Assembly: GCF_005491425.1 (NCBI RefSeq)
Contig: NZ_CP028083.1
Span: 768,001 to 832,000, forward strand
Source of the DNA: Lysinibacillus sp. SGAir0095
GTDB lineage: Bacteria; Bacillota; Bacilli; Bacillales_A; Planococcaceae
DNA: 64,000 nt
Direction: 5' to 3'
Part shown: in pieces, positions 35,439 through 46,200 of the stretch
Numbering within the stretch: the stretch's first letter is position 1
Layout: every line of letters begins with the position of its first letter
Program-made: the position numbers and the translations under genes
Notes under the pieces: model-generated
The model's database searches: none
Seen by the model: only the letters and a program-made list of their open reading frames with translations
What the model was told of the DNA's origin: nothing

Positions 35439-37583
35439 ATGAATGGATTGCTTATTGCAAACTGGGTGTTATTTGCAGCGGTTGTTTTATACGCGTTGGG
35501 ACTATTCTTTTATTTACTTAAAACACGCTATGAGTTCATTCAACTTGGGAGAAAAGAAGAGTTTGAGTTAAAGCTGAAAGAACGAATTGGAGATTTGGCA
35601 GAAAAGGTTTTTGGACAATCCAAGCTTCTAAAAGATAAAAAAATGGGCTTGGTCCATGTTGCCTTTTTCTACGGATTCTTATTAGTTCAATTAGGAGCAA
35701 TAGATTTAATTTGGAAGGGACTAGCACCGGATTCACATCTGCCACTTGGTGGATTATATCCTGTATTTACATTCTTCCAGGAGATTGTAGTATTAGTTAT
35801 TTTAGTTGCAGTGGCTGTCGCGTTTTATCGTCGTTACATGGAAAAGCTAGTTCGACTTAAACGAGGCTTTAAAAACGGTTTAGTCTATTTGTTTTTAGGT
35901 GTGTTAATGTTCGCCACTTTAATAGGCAACGGTATGGCACTTATTTGGCATGGACATGCTTTAACATTAGCGGAACCGGTTGCATCAAGTATTGCTTGGG
36001 CTTTCCAATGGATGTCACCAACTGCAGCAGCAGTCGTATTTTTCGTTATGTGGTGGGCGCATTTAGTGGCATTACTTGCATTCCTTGTTTATATTCCACA
36101 AGGTAAGCACTTCCACTTAATAACAGGTACTTTAAATGCTGTTGCTAACCGACAAGATCGTATTGGGACACTTCGCCCTATTGACTTTGCTGCATTAGAA
36201 GAAGCTGAAGATGAAGCGGACATGCCGGCTCTAGGTGTTGGCAAAATTACTGACTTCACTCAGAAGCAAATGCTGGATTTATATGCATGTGTAGAATGTG
36301 GCCGTTGTACGAATATGTGTCCAGCAACAGGAACAGGGAAAATGCTCTCTCCTATGGACTTAATCGTCAAGCTGCGAGACCACCTAACGTTTACAGGGGC
36401 AGTGACAACAAAACAAAAACCATGGGTACCAGCTTTCGCATTTAATAATACGCAAGGAAACCAGCTTGCTATGGCAGCTGGGGCAGAGGGTGCTGTAATT
36501 GAAGACATCTATAGTCCTTCATTGATTGGGGATGTTATTACAGAAGAAGAAATTTGGGCATGTACAACTTGCCGTAACTGTGAAGACCAATGCCCGGTAA
36601 TGAATGAGCATGTGGATAAAATTATTGACCTGCGTCGTTATTTAACAATGACTGAAGGTAAAGTAAACTCTGACGCACAACGCGCGATGAATAATATTGA
36701 ACGTCAAGGAAATCCTTGGGGTCTTAACCGTAAAGAAAAAGAAAATTGGCGTGAAATGGATCCATCAGTTACAATTCCAACTGTGAAGGAAGCAAAAAAA
36801 TCGGGTGAAGGTTTTGAGTATTTATTCTGGGTAGGTTCAATGGGATCATTTGATAGCCGTTCACAAAAAATCGCTCTATCCTTTGCTCGTTTAATGAATG
36901 AGGCTGGTGTGAAATTTGCGATTTTAGGAAATAAGGAGAAAAACTCCGGGGACACTCCTCGCCGATTAGGAAATGAGTTTTTATTCCAAGAGCTTGCTGC
37001 GGCAAACATCGAAGAATTTGTGAAAAATGATGTGACGAAAATCGTTACGATTGACCCTCACGCATACAATATCTTTAAAAACGAGTACAAGGATTTTGGA
37101 TGGGAAGGGGAAGTGTATCACCATACGGAGTTATTATACGATTTAGTAAATGATGGAAAACTAACATTAAATCATCGAGTAGATGAAACAATTGTATTCC
37201 ATGATTCATGCTATCTAGGACGTTACAATGATGTATATGATGCACCGCGTGAAATTCTAAAAGCAATACCAGGCGTAAATCTTGTTGAGATGGAACGTAA
37301 CCGCGAAACAGCCATGTGCTGTGGTGCAGGTGGTGGTCTAATGTGGATGGAAGAACACGTAGGAAACCGTGTCAATGTCGCACGTACAGAACAAGCATTA
37401 GCAACAAATGCATCCATCATTTCTTCAGGTTGTCCATACTGTCTAACAATGCTGTCAGATGGAACAAAAGCGAAAGAGGTAGAGGAATCAGTAGGTACAT
37501 TCGACATTGCAGAGCTATTAGAACGTTCTGTATTCGGCGAAAAAGTAGCTGAAGTGGTTGAAGAAGAAGTAGTAGAAGTTTAA
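35439..37583 (+). CDS. fadF: Membrane iron-sulfur oxidoreductase FadF (electron acceptor of acyl-CoA oxidation)
   Basis: 714-aa protein thought to pass electrons from ETF to the quinone pool in beta-oxidation. Residues about 1-240 hold several membrane helices with His residues suited to haem b (NarI/DsrM-like). Then come two 4Fe-4S clusters, CVECGRCTNMCP and CTTCRNCEDQCP, and two CCG-domain motifs near the end, CCGAGGGLMWMEE and SGCPYCLTM. The C-terminal tail is Glu/Val-rich. Location upstream of acdA and rpoE matches B. subtilis fadF (ywjF). GGGGG precedes ATG 35439; own promoter and terminator. Confidence 0.9.
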   Translation: MNGLLIANWVLFAAVVLYALGLFFYLLKTRYEFIQLGRKEEFELKLKERIGDLAEKVFGQSKLLKDKKMGLVHVAFFYGFLLVQLGAIDLIWKGLAPDSHLPLGGLYPVFTFFQEIVVLVILVAVAVAFYRRYMEKLVRLKRGFKNGLVYLFLGVLMFATLIGNGMALIWHGHALTLAEPVASSIAWAFQWMSPTAAAVVFFVMWWAHLVALLAFLVYIPQGKHFHLITGTLNAVANRQDRIGTLRPIDFAALEEAEDEADMPALGVGKITDFTQKQMLDLYACVECGRCTNMCPATGTGKMLSPMDLIVKLRDHLTFTGAVTTKQKPWVPAFAFNNTQGNQLAMAAGAEGAVIEDIYSPSLIGDVITEEEIWACTTCRNCEDQCPVMNEHVDKIIDLRRYLTMTEGKVNSDAQRAMNNIERQGNPWGLNRKEKENWREMDPSVTIPTVKEAKKSGEGFEYLFWVGSMGSFDSRSQKIALSFARLMNEAGVKFAILGNKEKNSGDTPRRLGNEFLFQELAAANIEEFVKNDVTKIVTIDPHAYNIFKNEYKDFGWEGEVYHHTELLYDLVNDGKLTLNHRVDETIVFHDSCYLGRYNDVYDAPREILKAIPGVNLVEMERNRETAMCCGAGGGLMWMEEHVGNRVNVARTEQALATNASIISSGCPYCLTMLSDGTKAKEVEESVGTFDIAELLERSVFGEKVAEVVEEEVVEV

Positions 37584-37720
37584 GAAGATGCTTTAGTTGA
37601 GTAAACGAAAAAAACGTTTTTTCAAAGGTAATTAATATCTAAAGAAGCAAAAATTTAAATATCAGAAAAATTGAAATTGATTATCAGATTAATATTCTAT
37701 AAAATATAGATAAATGTAAA

Positions 37721-37748
37721 AAGGGAGTTCTAAATGACTCCCTTTTTT
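37721..37748 (+). terminator. Terminator of fadF
   Basis: AAGGGAGT, loop TCTAAATG, ACTCCCTT followed by T. It lies about 140 bases past the stop. Confidence 0.85.
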
Positions 37749-37761
37749 ATTAAACATAAAT

Positions 37762-37775
37762 TGAGCGAGCGTTCA
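37762..37775 (+). promoter_or_regulatory. TetR-type palindrome upstream of the thiolase operon
   Basis: TGAGCGAGCGTTCA is a 14-bp near-palindrome (one mismatch pair) with the same spacing as the palindrome before fadF. Together they fit TGARYGNNCRTTCA. It overlaps a possible -35 (TTGAGC, 37761). A matching -10 is weak (AATGAT), so the promoter call is tentative. Confidence 0.5.
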
Positions 37776-37922
37776 GTCGATTAATGATGTTCTCAATTAT
37801 GTTGGGGCGTGAATTGTGTAAGGCGGAAAAGAATCCAGTGCCAATTAAATACAAAAGCACCTCATAAAGCAAGGATAAAAATACTGTATTTTTAAAAATC
37901 GAAAAACAAAGGGGATGTAGAT

Positions 37923-39116
37923 TTGAGTAGAACAGTAATTTTAGATGGGGCAAGAACACCGTTTGGAAAGTTTGGGGGAACACTTTCGACTTTAACAGCA
38001 AGTGATTTAGGCGGCAGTGCCATTAAAACAGCTTTGGAGAGAGCTAATGTCGCTCCAGACCAAGTAGATGAAGTCATTATGGGGACTGTACTTCAAGCTG
38101 GGCAAGGGCAGATTCCTTCACGACAAGCAGCAGCAAAAGCAGGAATTCCTTACTCTGTTAAGACAGAAACGATTAATAAAGTATGTGCGTCAGGATTGCG
38201 AAGTGTTACATTAGCAGATCAGCTAATTCGTTTGGGAGACGAAGAAGTGATTGTTGCAGGTGGTATGGAGTCGATGTCAAATGCACCTTATTATTTACCA
38301 AATGGACGATGGGGCCTTCGGATGGGCGATGCGAAATTGGTAGATGGCATGGTGTACGATGGTTTATCCTGTTCGTTCCATCCAAATAATGTCCACATGG
38401 GGACTTATGGCAATGAAACGGCAAGTACATTTGAACTTGCTAGAGAAGCACAGGATGAATGGGCAGTAAGAAGTCATCATTTAGCGACTAAAGCGATAGA
38501 AGATGGTAAATTTGCTGAAGAAATTACACCTATTGAGATAAAAGGTAGAAAAGGCGACATAACAACAGTACTGGAGGATGAAGCACCTCGTAAAAACACT
38601 TCATTGGAAGCGTTATCAAAACTAAGACCTGCATTTGACAAAGACGGTTCAATAACAGCTGGAAATGCACCAGGTGTAAACGATGGAGCTTGTGCATTCG
38701 TGTTAATGAGTGAAGAGAGAGCAAACAAAGAAGGACGAAAGCCATTAGCCTATGTACTGGGGCATGCTGAAGTTGGCGTGGAGCCTAAGGATTTTCCGCA
38801 GACACCTGGACTTGTTATTAATGAGTTGTTAAAGAAAACAAACAAATCTATTGAAGAAATTGATCTTATTGAAATTAATGAAGCATTTGCTGCAGTTGCT
38901 CTAGTTAGCAACCAGATTGCTGGAATAGATTCAGAGAAAGTTAATGTCAATGGAGGAGCAGTTGCACTAGGACATCCAATTGGAGCATCAGGTGCTAGAA
39001 TCATTTTAACGTTAGCTTATGAGTTGAAACGTCGTGGTGGCGGAGTTGGCATCGCAGCAATTTGTTCAGGTGGCGGTCAAGGGGATGCCATACTGATTGA
39101 AGTGCCAAAACAATAA
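37923..39116 (+). CDS. Acetyl-CoA C-acyltransferase (thiolase)
   Basis: Thiolase of 397 aa that cleaves 3-oxoacyl-CoA in degradation or condenses two acetyl-CoA. Catalytic residues are present: Cys in [10 protein letters not shown] (near residue 88), His in [10 protein letters not shown] and the second Cys in CSGGGQGDA, plus [11 protein letters not shown] start at 37923 with AAGGGG at a good distance. First gene of a run with hydroxyacyl-CoA dehydrogenase and two acyl-CoA dehydrogenases. Direction and chain length are not readable from the sequence. Confidence 0.93.
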   Translation: MSRTVILDGARTPFGKFGGTLSTLTASDLGGSAIKTALERANVAPDQVDEVIMGTVLQAGQGQIPSRQAAAKAGIPYSVKTETINKVCASGLRSVTLADQLIRLGDEEVIVAGGMESMSNAPYYLPNGRWGLRMGDAKLVDGMVYDGLSCSFHPNNVHMGTYGNETASTFELAREAQDEWAVRSHHLATKAIEDGKFAEEITPIEIKGRKGDITTVLEDEAPRKNTSLEALSKLRPAFDKDGSITAGNAPGVNDGACAFVLMSEERANKEGRKPLAYVLGHAEVGVEPKDFPQTPGLVINELLKKTNKSIEEIDLIEINEAFAAVALVSNQIAGIDSEKVNVNGGAVALGHPIGASGARIILTLAYELKRRGGGVGIAAICSGGGQGDAILIEVPKQ

Positions 39117-39236
39117 TTTTAGTCCGTTGACGAATGCTTTTTATGCACTCTCCAATAATTTAACAGACTTAAAAAGCTTACGGTTCGATTTATCAAGTTA
39201 AACACATTCAAACAATAGTCGGGGGATGAGAGAGTA

Positions 39237-40091
39237 ATGGCAATTCAAAAGGTTATGGTTATTGGTGCCGGACAAATGGGGTCGGGGATTGCACAAGTTT
39301 GTGCACAGGCTGGCTTTGACGTAAAACTCAATGACATGAAGCAGGAATTTTTCGACCGAGGGCTAGGGGTGATTACGAAAAATTTATCTAGAGACGTAGC
39401 AAAGGGAAGAAAAACAGAAGAAGAAAAAGAAGCGGTACTTAGTCGAATTTCAATGTCCCTTGAATTGAAGGATGCCTTTGATGCGGATCTTGTGATTGAA
39501 GCAGCTACAGAAAATATGGATATTAAGCAATCTATCTTTAAAGAGCTAGATAGCATTGCACCTAAACATACAATATTGGCAACAAATACTTCGTCTTTAC
39601 CAATCACAGAGATTGCTGCTGTCACACAAAGACCTGAGCAAGTGATTGGAATGCATTTTATGAATCCGGTACCAGTAATGAAGCTTGTTGAAATCATTCG
39701 AGGCCTTGCAACGAATGATGAGGTTTACCATGCAGTAGAAGAAATGACACTTAAACTATCAAAAACACCAGTAGAAGTAAATGATTTTCCTGGATTTATC
39801 TCAAACCGTATTTTGCTTCCAATGATTAATGAAGCGATTTATGCATTGTATGAAGGGGTTGCATCAAAAGAAGCAATCGATGATGTGATGAAGCTTGGAA
39901 TGAATCATCCAATGGGACCGTTGACACTTGCTGATTTTATCGGTTTAGATACATGTCTATCGATTATGGAAATCCTTCATGATGGGTTAGGAGATAGCAA
40001 ATATCGCCCATGTCCACTTCTTCGTAAATATGTGGCCGCTGGTTGGCTGGGAAGAAAAACTGGGCGCGGGTTCTATGTGTACGAAGATTAA
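39237..40091 (+). CDS. 3-hydroxyacyl-CoA (3-hydroxybutyryl-CoA) dehydrogenase
   Basis: NAD-dependent oxidoreductase of 284 aa. The Rossmann motif [11 protein letters not shown] is at residues about 10-20, the catalytic His-Glu pair lies in [11 protein letters not shown] and the following strand, and the C-terminal domain shows [19 protein letters not shown]. This is the short MmgB/Hbd type. GGGGGATG upstream of ATG 39237. The next gene starts 12 bases after its stop, consistent with one operon. Confidence 0.92.
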   Translation: MAIQKVMVIGAGQMGSGIAQVCAQAGFDVKLNDMKQEFFDRGLGVITKNLSRDVAKGRKTEEEKEAVLSRISMSLELKDAFDADLVIEAATENMDIKQSIFKELDSIAPKHTILATNTSSLPITEIAAVTQRPEQVIGMHFMNPVPVMKLVEIIRGLATNDEVYHAVEEMTLKLSKTPVEVNDFPGFISNRILLPMINEAIYALYEGVASKEAIDDVMKLGMNHPMGPLTLADFIGLDTCLSIMEILHDGLGDSKYRPCPLLRKYVAAGWLGRKTGRGFYVYED

Positions 40092-40102
40092 GGAGGGTTT
40101 CT

Positions 40103-41230
40103 ATGCATCTAGTATTTACAGAAGAGCAGATGATGATGCGACAAATGGTGCGTCAATTTGCAGAAAGTGAAATTACTCCATTCATCGAAAAGATGGAGCA
40201 GGGAGAATTCCCTCATGAAATTCTAAAAAAAATGGGAGAGCTTGGTCTCATGGGCATTACTGTGCCTGAAAAGTATGGTGGGGCAGGAATGGACTTTACC
40301 TCCTATATTCTAGCAATCAATGAGCTTTCAAAAGTTAGTGCAGTGGTTGGGGTTATCCTTTCAGTCCATACTTCGGTTGGAACGAATCCCATTCTGTACT
40401 TTGGAACAGAGGAACAAAAGAAAAAATATGTACCGAAATTAGCAAGCGGTGAATATTTAGGGGCGTTTTGCTTAACAGAGCCTGAAGCGGGATCAGATGC
40501 AGGGGCTTTGAAAACAAAAGCGGTTAAACAGGATGACCATTATATTCTAAATGGGTCAAAGGTGTTTATCACAAATGGAGGAGAGGCTGATGTTTATATT
40601 GTGTTTGCCTCCACAAATCCTTCTAAAGGGTCACGCGGAATTTCGGCATTTATTGTGGATAAGGATACACCAGGGTTTTTCGTCGGGAAAGACGAGAAGA
40701 AAATGGGGCTCCATGGTTCCAGAACGGTACAACTAACCTTTGAAAATATGAAAGTGCCGGCAGAGAATTTATTAGGCAATGAAAATGAAGGCTTTAAAAT
40801 TGCGATGGCGAATTTAAATATCGGCCGAATCGGCATTTCCGCACAAAGCTTAGGCATTGCGGAAGCTGCATTAGAGGCTGCAACGAACTATGCCAAAGAG
40901 CGAATTCAGTTTGGAAAGCCTATTGCTGTAAACCAAGGGGTAGGGTTTAAATTAGCAGATATGGCGACAGCAGTGGAGGCAGCAAGATTATTGGTTTACA
41001 AGGCAGCAAATTATCAATCCAATGGTTTGCCATGCGGAAAAGAAGCGTCGATGGCTAAACTATTTGCTTCCAAAACCGCCGTCCAGGTAACAACGGAGGC
41101 AATCCAAGTTTTTGGCGGATACGGCTATACAGAGGACTATCCAGTAGAACGGTATTTCCGGGATGCCAAAGTAACCGAAATTTACGAGGGCACAAGCGAA
41201 ATCCAAAGAATCGTGATAAGCAAGAATTGA
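40103..41230 (+). CDS. Short-chain-type acyl-CoA dehydrogenase
   Basis: FAD enzyme of 375 aa that oxidises short or branched acyl-CoA, passing electrons to ETF. Motifs: CLTEPEAGSDAGALKT and the FITNGG loop (FAD/substrate), [24 protein letters not shown] and a C-terminal YEGTSEIQR with the catalytic Glu. ATG 40103 follows AAGGAGGG; in-frame codons upstream lie within the preceding gene. About 55-60% similar by eye to the second dehydrogenase at 41313, probably an old duplication. Exact substrate unknown. Confidence 0.92.
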   Translation: MHLVFTEEQMMMRQMVRQFAESEITPFIEKMEQGEFPHEILKKMGELGLMGITVPEKYGGAGMDFTSYILAINELSKVSAVVGVILSVHTSVGTNPILYFGTEEQKKKYVPKLASGEYLGAFCLTEPEAGSDAGALKTKAVKQDDHYILNGSKVFITNGGEADVYIVFASTNPSKGSRGISAFIVDKDTPGFFVGKDEKKMGLHGSRTVQLTFENMKVPAENLLGNENEGFKIAMANLNIGRIGISAQSLGIAEAALEAATNYAKERIQFGKPIAVNQGVGFKLADMATAVEAARLLVYKAANYQSNGLPCGKEASMAKLFASKTAVQVTTEAIQVFGGYGYTEDYPVERYFRDAKVTEIYEGTSEIQRIVISKN

Positions 41231-41233
41231 GTG

Positions 41234-41289
41234 TGTACCAGGTGCAAAAACAATTCGAAGTATTCAGAATTGAATGTGTACCTGGTACA
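41234..41289. repeat. 56-bp dispersed inverted repeat (TGTACCAGG...CCTGGTACA), copy 2
   Basis: Begins TGTACCAGGTGCAAAAAC and ends TGTGTACCTGGTACA around AATTCGAAGTATTCAGAATT. Arms and core resemble the element at 8578-8631, with diverged middles. It fills the gap between the two acyl-CoA dehydrogenase genes of one operon. Confidence 0.85.
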
Positions 41290-41312
41290 TCGAAAAACGG
41301 GGGAATGGGAAA

Positions 41313-42452
41313 ATGAATTTTCAATTGTCAGAGGAGCATCAACAATTACGTGAAATGATTCGTGAGTTTGCTTTAAATGAGGTGGCACCAACTGCAGCAG
41401 AGCGTGACGAGGAAGAACGCTTTGATCGGGAAATTTGGGAGAAGATGGCCGAATTGGGGTTAACGGGTATTCCGTGGCCAGAAGAGTATGGTGGTGCTGG
41501 ATTTGATTATTTAGCCTACGCAATTGCAGTAGAGGAGCTGTCACGTGTTTGTGCCTCTACAGGGGTAACGCTATCTGCTCATACGTCATTAGCAGGCTGG
41601 CCGATTTACAAGTTTGGGAATGAAGAACAAAAACAAAAATACCTTCGACCAATGGCAGAAGGGAAAAAAATCGGTGCTTACTGTTTAACAGAAGCGGGAT
41701 CTGGAAGTGATGCAGGTGGTATGAAAACGACTGCAAAGCTTGATGGCGATGAGTATGTACTAAATGGCTCGAAGATTTTCATTACAAATGGTGGCATTGC
41801 CGACACGTATGTAGTGTTTGCCGTAACAGATCCTGATTCAAAGCATAAAGGCACTAGTGCATTTATCGTAGAATCAAGCTATCCAGGATTTGGCGTCGGG
41901 AAAAAAGAAAAGAAACTGGGAATTCGTTCTTCTCCAACAACGGAAATTATCTTTGATAACTGCCGTGTCCCTAAAGAAAACCTACTAGGAAGCGAAGGAG
42001 AGGGCTTTATCATTGCCATGAAAACATTAGATGGTGGAAGAAATGGGATTGCTGCTCAAGCTGTAGGAATCGCACAAGGTGCTTTAGATGCAGCGACTGT
42101 TTATGCAAAAGAGCGTGTTCAATTCGGTAAACCAATCGTTGCAAACCAAGGTATATCCTTTAAGCTTGCAGACATGGCGACAGCTATCGAGGCTTCAAGA
42201 TTACTAACATACAATGCAGCTTGGTTAGAATCCAATGACCTTCCATACGGAAAAGAATCAGCAATGGCAAAATTAATGGCAGGTGACACTGCGATGTCTG
42301 TAACGACTGAGGCAGTCCAAGTATTTGGTGGCTATGGCTATACAAAGGATTATCCTGTTGAGCGCTATATGCGTGATGCAAAAATTACCCAAATTTATGA
42401 AGGTACACAAGAGATTCAGCGACTTGTAATCTCTCGTATGCTGACAAAATAA
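41313..42452 (+). CDS. acdA: Acyl-CoA dehydrogenase AcdA
   Basis: 379-aa FAD enzyme, matching B. subtilis AcdA in length and sequence (MNFQLSEEH start, [11 protein letters not shown], and an end reading RMLTK). Motifs: [40 protein letters not shown] and YEGTQEIQR with the catalytic Glu. ATG 41313 follows a G-rich site. In B. subtilis acdA lies between fadF and rpoE; here three other beta-oxidation genes have come in between. The TetR gene begins four bases after its stop. Confidence 0.93.
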   Translation: MNFQLSEEHQQLREMIREFALNEVAPTAAERDEEERFDREIWEKMAELGLTGIPWPEEYGGAGFDYLAYAIAVEELSRVCASTGVTLSAHTSLAGWPIYKFGNEEQKQKYLRPMAEGKKIGAYCLTEAGSGSDAGGMKTTAKLDGDEYVLNGSKIFITNGGIADTYVVFAVTDPDSKHKGTSAFIVESSYPGFGVGKKEKKLGIRSSPTTEIIFDNCRVPKENLLGSEGEGFIIAMKTLDGGRNGIAAQAVGIAQGALDAATVYAKERVQFGKPIVANQGISFKLADMATAIEASRLLTYNAAWLESNDLPYGKESAMAKLMAGDTAMSVTTEAVQVFGGYGYTKDYPVERYMRDAKITQIYEGTQEIQRLVISRMLTK

Positions 42453-42455
42453 TCA

Positions 42456-43094
42456 ATGACTGAGAGAAATGAGAAAATCTTAGTCAAATCATCTGTTAAG
42501 GATGAAGGGCTCATTGAAATCAGAAGAAGGCAAATTGTTGAGGGAGCGTTGAAACTATTTAAAGAAAAAGGCTTTCATCGGGCCACAACAAGAGAAATAG
42601 CCAAAGCTGCCGGGTTTAGCATAGGGACATTGTATGAATATATTCGTACAAAAGAAGATGTACTTTATTTAGTTTGCGACAATATTTATCATCAAGTGAT
42701 TCAGCGACTATCTCATATTTCTACTAGCTCTGGAACTATTGAAGAGCTAAAAGAGGCTATAAAACAATATTTTTTGCTAATCGATAGTATGGTAGACGAA
42801 TTTACTATCATGTATCAGGAAACTAAAACTTTGCCAAAAGATGCGCAAAGCTATGTTTTAAAGAAGGAATTAGAGATGGTTGCCCTTTTTGAAAAAATAT
42901 TAACAGCATGTGTAAAATCAGGAAGCTTAAAGGTTTCAGACAAAGAAGTATTTTTAGCGGCAAATCATATAGTTGTTCAAGGGCAAGCTTGGGCGTTTCG
43001 TAAATGGGCGTTACATAAGCACTTTACAATTAAAGATTATACAGATGCCCAAACAAAAATGTGCTTATCTGGAATTTTACATTCTGAAGAGTAA
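42456..43094 (+). CDS. TetR/AcrR family regulator (FadR-like)
   Basis: 212-aa repressor-type protein. The N-terminal helix-turn-helix (residues about 22-70: RRQIVEGALKLFKEKGFHRATTREIAKAAG, not continuous in function) contains the GFHRATTREIA/SIGTLYEYI pattern; the C-terminal helical domain binds the ligand, probably a long-chain acyl-CoA by analogy with FadR. Four bases after acdA, with a weak ribosome site, so translation is likely coupled. A terminator follows. Candidate regulator of the palindromes at 35310 and 37762 (inference). Confidence 0.88.
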   Translation: MTERNEKILVKSSVKDEGLIEIRRRQIVEGALKLFKEKGFHRATTREIAKAAGFSIGTLYEYIRTKEDVLYLVCDNIYHQVIQRLSHISTSSGTIEELKEAIKQYFLLIDSMVDEFTIMYQETKTLPKDAQSYVLKKELEMVALFEKILTACVKSGSLKVSDKEVFLAANHIVVQGQAWAFRKWALHKHFTIKDYTDAQTKMCLSGILHSEE

Positions 43095-43104
43095 TGGAGC
43101 TTGA

Positions 43105-43154
43105 ACACCGCCAAAAGCATACGTTTGTACGTTGCGCTAAAGCGGTGTTTTTTG
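43105..43154 (+). terminator. Terminator between the TetR gene and icmF
   Basis: AACACCGC and GCGGTGTT form the outer stem around a structured loop, followed by four more T. Confidence 0.8.
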
Positions 43155-43253
43155 TAAGCATCAAGTGTTAGCAGGCAAGATTAAACGGGGATGGGCGCTT
43201 CGTTAATCAGAAGTTTTTTTAAAGAATTCACGTTCTTGAAAGGGGTACTAGAT

Positions 43254-46200
43254 ATGGTAAATGTAAAACAAACTGACGACACAGAGAAAAAGGGAGTCTA
43301 TCGTCCAAAGCATCATGTGCGTTTTGTAACGGCATCGAGTTTATTTGATGGGCATGATGTTTCGGTCAATATTATGCGTCGCATTCTACAGGCAAGTGGA
43401 GTAGAGGTGATTCATCTTGGCCATAACCGCTCTGTAGAAGAAGTGGTCAATGCAGCTATTCAAGAGGATGCACAGGCAGTAGCCATTTCTTCTTATCAAG
43501 GTGGTCATATGGAATATTTCAAATATATGTATGACCTATTTGCTGAGAAAGGTGCACCCCATATCAAAATCTATGGTGGCGGTGGAGGAGTAATTCTTCC
43601 GAGAGAAATAGAGGAGCTTCACGAATATGGTATTGCCGGCATTTTCTCTCCAGAGGATGGTATGAAGCTAGGGTTGCAAGGAATGATTAATAAACAAATA
43701 GAGGAATCAGATTTTTCTACTCTAAAAGGCAACTCTATTGAGCTGATCGAAAAGGTATCTACTGATCGACCGGAGATACTTGCGAACTTAATTACAGCTG
43801 CAGAAATCGGTGGGGACGGGCAAACAGTTCACCTAATTGAAGAAGCAAGGAAAAAATCAAAAAATACACCGGTATTAGGGATTACAGGTACAGGTGGAGC
43901 TGGTAAGTCTTCATTAACCGATGAATTAATTCGTCGTTTTTTACGTGAGTTTCCTGAGAAGAAGATTGCCATTATTTCTGTTGATCCTACAAAGCAAAAA
44001 ACAGGCGGGGCCTTGTTAGGAGACAGAATTCGTATGAACGCGATTTTTGATCAGCGTGTTTACATGCGAAGCCTTGCTACCCGTGGCTCAAGAACTGAAC
44101 TATCCGCATCGATTGGTGATGTGCTTGATATTGTGAAGGCAGCTGATTTTGATCTTATCATTGTAGAAACAAGCGGTATCGGGCAAGGGGACGCAGAAAT
44201 TACGAAATATACGGACCTGTCGTTGTATGTGATGACGAGCGAGTTCGGTGCACCAACCCAGCTGGAAAAAATCGATATGATTGATTATGCAGATTTAATT
44301 GTCATTAATAAATTTGAACGCAAGGGCTCCGAGGATGCGCTTCGACAAGTTCAAAAGCAATATCAACGTTCCCATGAATTATGGTCTGAGGATTTAGACA
44401 AAATGCCTGTTTACGGAACAATAGCAAGTCAATTCAATGATAAAGGGACGAACTCCTTATTTGCGGCACTTGTATCGAAAATTAATGAAAAGTTTGACTT
44501 TGATTGGAAGACTTCTTACGAGCTATTTGTGAAAACTCAAAAACAAGATGTCATCATTCCAACTAATCGTCGTTATTACTTAAGAGAAATCGCTGATACA
44601 GTTCGAAATTATCATAAAAATGCTTCGCAACAGGTTGAGCTGGCTAGAAAGCTGTATCAACTCGAAGGGACAATAAATCAAATCCTTGAAAAATCACCTG
44701 AAGACGCATTAGTAAAATCGCTGGAGTCCTTAGCAGAAGGTGTAAAGGGTGAATTATCTGCTGAATCAAAACGAATTCTTCAGAACTGGGAGAAAATCAA
44801 AGAAGCTTATGCTGGTGATGAATTCGTTACAAAAATAAGAGATAAAGAAATCCGAACAATACTAAAAACGACTTCATTATCAGGGACAAAAATTCCAAAA
44901 GTCGCACTGCCAAAATATAAAGATTACGGTGAAATCTTACGTTGGGTTTATGCAGAAAATGTTCCTGGCGAGTTTCCTTATACAGCTGGCGTTTTCCCAT
45001 TTAAACGAGAGGGCGAGGATCCAAAACGCCAATTTGCCGGCGAAGGAACGCCTGAACGAACAAATAAGCGATTCCATTATTTATCGAAAGATGATGATGC
45101 AAAACGTTTATCCACAGCATTCGATTCTGTAACCTTGTACGGCGAAGATCCGGATTACCGTCCAGATATATACGGGAAGGTTGGTGAATCGGGCGTAAGT
45201 GTCTGTACCTTGGATGATATGAAAAAATTATATGCGGGCTTTGATTTATGTGCACCCTCCACATCTGTATCGATGACGATCAATGGCCCTGCACCTATTA
45301 TACTTGCGATGTTTATGAATACAGCTATTGATCAACAGGTTCGAAATAAAGAAGAAGAGTTAGGTCGACAGCTTACTGTAGAAGAGTTTGCGGAAGTGCG
45401 AGCAAAAACATTGCAGGTTGTGCGCGGTACTGTTCAAGCAGACATCTTAAAGGAAGATCAAGGCCAAAACACATGCATTTTTTCAACTGAATTTGCTCTT
45501 CGTATGATGGGCGACATTCAGGCATACTTCATCGACCAAAAAGTACGAAACTATTACTCTGTTTCAATTTCTGGCTATCATATCGCAGAAGCAGGGGCAA
45601 ATCCAATTTCACAGCTAGCATTTACATTAGCAAATGGCTTTACCTATGTTGAATACTATTTAAGTAGAGGTATGAACATTGATGACTTTGCACCGAACCT
45701 TTCATTCTTCTTCTCTAATGGCCTAGATCCTGAGTACACAGTAATCGGCCGAGTAGCACGCAGAATTTGGGCGGTTGTAATGCGAGATAAATATAATGCA
45801 AATGATCGTTCACAAAAGTTAAAGTACCATGTGCAAACATCGGGGCGTTCGCTACACGCGCAGGAAATAGATTTCAATGATATTCGTACGACTTTACAAG
45901 CGTTAATGGCTTTGCAGGATAATTGCAATTCGCTTCATACAAATGCCTATGATGAAGCAATCACAACTCCTACAGAAGAATCGGTAAGACGTGCAATGGC
46001 AATTCAAATGATTATTACAAAAGAGCATGGCCTATCAAAAAATGAAAATCCATTACAAGGTGCATTTATAGTGGAAGAATTAACAGATTTAGTGGAAAAC
46101 GCTGTACTTGAAGAGTTTGAGCGAATGAATGATCGAGGTGGAGTGCTAGGTGCAATGGAAACCCAATATCAACGAGGGAAAATCCAAGAAGAATCCATGT

